DNA of 44,095 bases from NCBI GenBank assembly GCA_036379295.1, contig DASVGY010000063.1:1-44095 (forward strand). Reading direction: 5' to 3'. A model generated the notes under the pieces. It searched no databases. It had not been told where the DNA came from and saw nothing but the letters and a program-made list of their open reading frames with translations. Each line of letters begins with the position of its first letter. Position 1 is the first letter of the stretch. The position numbers and the translations under genes are program-made. Below, in pieces: positions 41,015-44,095 of this stretch. Source of the DNA: Pseudopedobacter sp036379295. Lineage in GTDB: Bacteria > Bacteroidota > Bacteroidia > Sphingobacteriales > Sphingobacteriaceae.

Positions 41015-41899
41015 ATGCCGCCGCAGAAAAAAGTTCCCAAAAAAGCTGTCGTTAAAAAAAGAACCACGAATCCGCGAAGGCCAAAAGCCAAGAAAAAGAG
41101 CCCGATAAAATTAAGGGTTGTTGTTCTGTTGATCGCTTTACTGGTTCTATCTCCCTTATATTATGGCAAAGTGATTAAAACTGCGGTTTCTACAAGTAGG
41201 TGGTTCAGAGACTTATTTGTGTTTGATGAATACCCGCATTATGAAAAGTTTGGAATTCGCATTCCACGTAAATATTATGTTCACGGTATTGATGTTTCTT
41301 ACTACCAAGGTAAAATAGATTGGGAAAAAGTTTCTAAAGTTGATTATAACGGCATTAAAATTTCCTTCGCATTTATCAAAGCCACAGAGGGAATTACGCT
41401 TGTAGATTCATATTTTCAGCGCAATTGGCGAGAAACAAAAAAATCTGGCCTAATTCGCGGCGCTTATCATTATTTTAAGCCCAACAAATCGGGTATTTGG
41501 CAAGCTCGCTTTTTTTTACAAACCGCCAAAATGGAGCCAGGCGATTTACCTGCGGTAGTGGATATTGAGGAATCTTCTGGCTTAAGCCGAAACGAGTTGA
41601 TTCCGAATATTCAGGATTTTTTAAACGAGGTAGAAAAGAAAACCAAAACGAAACCCATTATTTACACAGGTTACCAGTTTTACAAAGACCATTTGAAAGG
41701 CGAATTTGATGATTATCCGCTATGGATTGCGCATTATTACCAGCCGCGTTTAAGGCTAAACAAGCAAACCCATTGGGATTTTTGGCAACACGCAGATAAT
41801 GCAAGAATAGAGGGTGTTAAGCACAAAGTTGATATGAATGTTTTTAATGGCGAAGAAGAAGATTTGAGCGCCTTGCTTATCCAAAAAATAAATTTATAA
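41015..41899 (+). CDS. Membrane-anchored GH25 muramidase
   Basis: This 294-residue protein starts with an unusually long basic segment (about 1-32, with runs such as KKAVVKKRTTNPRRPKAKKK). A single membrane helix (about 33-50) follows, and then a glycoside hydrolase family 25 lysozyme-like domain (about 89-290). The catalytic acids are Asp93 (GIDVSYYQG) and the Asp183-x-Glu185 pair (AVVDIEES), with Asp273 in HKVDMNVFNG. The topology is N-in/C-out, so the domain would hydrolyse peptidoglycan from the periplasm. It is 2 bases before yjbQ, so they are cotranscribed, and it follows the hypothetical gene on the same strand. A role in wall remodelling is likely. Confidence 0.92.
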   Translation: MPPQKKVPKKAVVKKRTTNPRRPKAKKKSPIKLRVVVLLIALLVLSPLYYGKVIKTAVSTSRWFRDLFVFDEYPHYEKFGIRIPRKYYVHGIDVSYYQGKIDWEKVSKVDYNGIKISFAFIKATEGITLVDSYFQRNWRETKKSGLIRGAYHYFKPNKSGIWQARFFLQTAKMEPGDLPAVVDIEESSGLSRNELIPNIQDFLNEVEKKTKTKPIIYTGYQFYKDHLKGEFDDYPLWIAHYYQPRLRLNKQTHWDFWQHADNARIEGVKHKVDMNVFNGEEEDLSALLIQKINL

Positions 41900-41901
41900 T
41901 T

Positions 41902-42324
41902 ATGGAATTTTTTCAGGAATTATTGACTTTAGAACAAAAGCCTAGAGGTTTTCACATCATCACAGGTAGGGTAGAAGGATGCTTACCGCAGATTTCTAAC
42001 ATTAAAAAAGGAATCTTACAGGTGTTTATTCAGCACACATCGGCATCGCTAAGCATCAATGAAAACGCCGACCCTACAGTTAGGCAAGATTTTGAAATGT
42101 TTTTTAATAAAACTGTAAAAGAAAACGACCCGGATTATCAGCATGATTATGAAGGTACTGATGATATGCCCGCACATTTGAAAAGTTCACTTTTGGGAAG
42201 TTCAGTAACAATACCGATTAGAAACGGTCGGTTAGCTTTAGGAACCTGGCAAGGTATTTACCTTTGCGAACACCGAAATTATGGTGGCCCAAGGAATTTA
42301 GTGTTGACCGCTTGGGGAGTGTAA
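41902..42324 (+). CDS. YjbQ family protein (UPF0047)
   Basis: This 140-residue protein matches the YjbQ/UPF0047 family, sometimes described as secondary thiamine-phosphate synthases. Conserved segments are LQVFIQHTSASLSINENADP with its conserved His and Asn, HDYEGTDDMPAHLKSSLLG, and WQGIYLCEHRNYGGPR near the C-terminus. The protein is complete and about the usual length. The function in cells is not well established and is assigned only by family. It is immediately downstream of the GH25 gene with a 2-base gap, followed by a hairpin and the convergent arginine decarboxylase gene. Confidence 0.93.
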   Translation: MEFFQELLTLEQKPRGFHIITGRVEGCLPQISNIKKGILQVFIQHTSASLSINENADPTVRQDFEMFFNKTVKENDPDYQHDYEGTDDMPAHLKSSLLGSSVTIPIRNGRLALGTWQGIYLCEHRNYGGPRNLVLTAWGV

Positions 42325-42325
42325 A

Positions 42326-42360
42326 TTGATGGTTTAATTTTTAAAAAATCAAACCATCAA
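42326..42360. terminator. Long hairpin between yjbQ and speA
   Basis: TTGATGGTTT (42326-42335) pairs perfectly with AAACCATCAA (42351-42360). The inner AT-rich arms extend the stem with a single mismatch. No T run follows on the plus strand, so a bidirectional terminator is plausible but unproved. Confidence 0.5.
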
Positions 42361-42374
42361 AATATGTTTAGGGT

Positions 42375-43766
42375 TTATAAATAACCCAATATCTTCATTA
42401 CCTGTTTGCTGTTTTGCTCCTCGCCAAAAACTTCATAATTAAAAGTTTCATCTCTATTTCTTCTAATAATAACCTGTTTTGGAGAAGGTAACAGACAGTG
42501 ATGAATTCCTCCGTAACCACTTAAAACTTCCTGATAAGCGCCTGTATGAAAGAATCCCATAAACTGAACTTTACGTGTTTTCGGCATAAATACGTTCCCA
42601 ACATGGGCTTCTTGGTTGTAATAATCCTGCCCATCGCAGGTAATTCCGCCTAAATTCACACGCTCGTATTCGCTATCCCAATTGTTAATTGGCAATAAAA
42701 CATAGCGTTGATTCAAAGCCCAAACATCTGGCAGGTTAGTGATAAAAGAACCATCTAACATTAGCCATTTTTCACGGTCGTTTTGTTGTTTACGGCCTAA
42801 AACTTTGTATAAAATGCCAGACGCCTCTGCTACGGTATATTTTCCAAATTCAGTGATAATATCGGGCTCAATCACTTCATGTTCGGCACAAATTTCTTTG
42901 ATACGCTTCACAATTTCGTTAATCATATATTCATAATCGAAATCAAAAACCAAAGAATCTTTAAAAGGCATACCACCACCAATATCTAAGGTGTCTAAAT
43001 GCGGATTTATTTTCTTGAATTTACAGTAAAGCGTAACGTATTTTTCTAATTCGTTCCAATAATATGGCGTATCAGAAATACCAGAATTTATAAAGAAATG
43101 CAGCAGTTTTACTCTAAAATTGGGGTTTTTAACTATTTTATTGTTGTAAAAATCAAGAATATCTTCTAACCTAACACCTAATCGCGAAGTGTAAAATTGC
43201 GAGTCTGGCTGCTCTTCGGCGGCAATTCTTATCCCTAAATTACAAGGCGTATCCAGCTCAATTTCATCATCGTACAGGTTAAACTCTTCTTTATTATCTA
43301 ATACCGGTATAATGTTTTTAAAGCCATCATGCAGCATATCAATTAAATATTGCTTGTATTGGAAGGTTTTGAACCCGTTGCAAATAACCGTAATATCCTT
43401 AGTTAAAGTACCTTTTTTCTCCAGCGCATCAATCATCGGCATATCAAAAGCAGATGATGTTTCTAAATGGATATCGTTTTTAAGTGCTTCTTCAACAATA
43501 TGTTTAAAATGCGAGCTTTTTGTGCAGTAACAGTATTTATAGCTACCGCGATAATTGTTTTTGATAATGGCAGTCTGAAAAAGAATTTTCGCCTGCTGAA
43601 TTTTTTTACTGATGATGGGTAAGTAGGTAAACCTTAGCGGCGTACCGTAAGTTTCTATCATTTCCATCAGATTTAAATCATGGAAATAAAGTTCATCATC
43701 AATAATGTCAAAACCTTCTTGTGGAAAACCAACGCTTAGGTCCAGAAATTCTTCGTAGCTCTGCAT
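42375..43766 (-). CDS. speA: Arginine decarboxylase, Bacteroidota short form
   Basis: This 463-residue protein is a fold III (alanine racemase-like) PLP decarboxylase. It has the presumed Schiff-base Lys83 in YCYCTKSSHF, the glycine loop LDIGGGMPF (260-268), an EFGKYTVAEAS segment (306-316) in place of the usual EPGR, and the active-site Cys-Asp in GITCDGQDYY (377-379). The C-terminal barrel includes GAYQEVLSGYGGIHHC. It is much shorter than E. coli SpeA (about 650 residues), consistent with the short form I know from Flavobacteriia and Sphingobacteriia. The product would be agmatine for polyamine synthesis. Substrate specificity is by family resemblance only. The downstream agmatine genes are not in the window. 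Confidence 0.83.
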   Translation of the reverse strand: MQSYEEFLDLSVGFPQEGFDIIDDELYFHDLNLMEMIETYGTPLRFTYLPIISKKIQQAKILFQTAIIKNNYRGSYKYCYCTKSSHFKHIVEEALKNDIHLETSSAFDMPMIDALEKKGTLTKDITVICNGFKTFQYKQYLIDMLHDGFKNIIPVLDNKEEFNLYDDEIELDTPCNLGIRIAAEEQPDSQFYTSRLGVRLEDILDFYNNKIVKNPNFRVKLLHFFINSGISDTPYYWNELEKYVTLYCKFKKINPHLDTLDIGGGMPFKDSLVFDFDYEYMINEIVKRIKEICAEHEVIEPDIITEFGKYTVAEASGILYKVLGRKQQNDREKWLMLDGSFITNLPDVWALNQRYVLLPINNWDSEYERVNLGGITCDGQDYYNQEAHVGNVFMPKTRKVQFMGFFHTGAYQEVLSGYGGIHHCLLPSPKQVIIRRNRDETFNYEVFGEEQNSKQVMKILGYL

Positions 43767-44095
43767 TTATTAATATTTTGTGCAAAAATGTAATTAAATA
43801 ATGAAAATATGTAAGGATTGATTAACTTTTTACAATATCCGTTCCGATATTTTATCGTTTAATTTTTATAGATACGGGCGTATGTTTCCGTTGCCACGGA
43901 GTAAGATTGTTCAATTTCTATAAAAATCTTTTTGCACAATCTTTTTGCAAAAATCAAAAGAGGTTTTATCGGTATATTTTACACGAGTAAATTCCGCTTA
44001 TTAAATTAAGCTATCAGCACATTAATTAAAATAAACCGCTACTTGCTATCTAGCGGTGATAATATAAATCCATCAATAAAATAAAAGAGTGATTG
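43767..44095. other. Right-edge region without a recognisable gene
   Basis: These 329 bases hold no plausible open frame. They contain a 12-base direct repeat, AATCTTTTTGCA, twice at 43925-43936 and 43938-43949, and a 6-bp hairpin CCGCTA/TAGCGG at 44036-44041 and 44051-44056. The promoter of a gene beyond the edge cannot be judged. Confidence 0.5.

Noticed and set aside
1..44095. CRISPR array, rRNA, tRNA, insertion sequences or prophage
   Set aside because: I found no regularly spaced repeats, no tRNA-like cloverleaf, no transposase and no phage gene in the window.

Overview
The window looks like an ordinary chromosomal stretch of a Bacteroidota bacterium, most likely a Sphingobacteriaceae member close to Pedobacter. 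The evidence is AT-rich DNA, repeated matches to the Bacteroidetes -7 promoter element TAnnTTTG with weak Shine-Dalgarno sites, lipoproteins, fasciclin-domain proteins, LytTR regulators, and two secreted proteins with type IX secretion (T9SS) C-terminal sorting domains. I see no rRNA, tRNA, insertion sequence, prophage or CRISPR array. The genus is an inference.

Layout. 1-2400: the start of a chloride channel, an MFS transporter, an orphan half-length iron-alcohol-dehydrogenase-like gene and a small membrane protein. 2400-7300: leftward wbqC-like and corA, divergent from a tight rightward operon of lysophospholipid acyltransferase, family 2 glycosyltransferase and MFS exporter (envelope biogenesis). 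7300-9350: aroQ, xerD and an NlpC/P60-like lipoprotein that has lost its catalytic Cys and first His. 9450-13550: guaA, a type I periplasmic-binding-fold lipoprotein and an RsmB-type rRNA methyltransferase. 13600-18150: a fasciclin lipoprotein, sucD, a TPR sensor histidine kinase and an outer-membrane barrel. 18330-19960: a small winged-helix-like protein and an arsR-arsM pair with a candidate operator. 20100-28260: a T9SS-exported beta-propeller protein, an OmpA-family protein, a LytTR regulator, an aldo/keto reductase and a coupled histidine kinase/LuxR-type regulator pair. 28400-33760: mreB, purH, a LytTR regulator with a degenerate receiver, a two-domain fasciclin lipoprotein and purN. 33890-43770: a DJ-1/PfpI protein, a diheme cytochrome c, a TalC-type transaldolase, a T9SS-exported subtilase, tdk, a Bacteroidota hypothetical, a GH25 muramidase, YjbQ and a biosynthetic-type arginine decarboxylase.

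How the genes fit together. Purine synthesis is dispersed (guaA, purH, purN). Cell-envelope functions dominate: acyltransferase, glycosyltransferase, WbqC, GH25, MreB, OmpA, an outer-membrane barrel and several lipoproteins. Signalling proteins are numerous and several lack an adjacent partner. Intergenic DNA carries clear intrinsic terminators, candidate TAnnTTTG promoters (two almost touching the start codon, which suggests leaderless mRNAs) and two degenerate short-period repeat arrays, one in the arsR-arsM gap and one that supplies the start codon of a lipoprotein gene.

I do not see a convincing new multi-gene system. The most notable signals are the NlpC/P60 pseudoenzyme, the LytTR regulator with Glu in place of the phospho-acceptor Asp, the half-length Fe-ADH-like gene, the heptamer array, and a perfect hairpin that displays a GGAGG loop.
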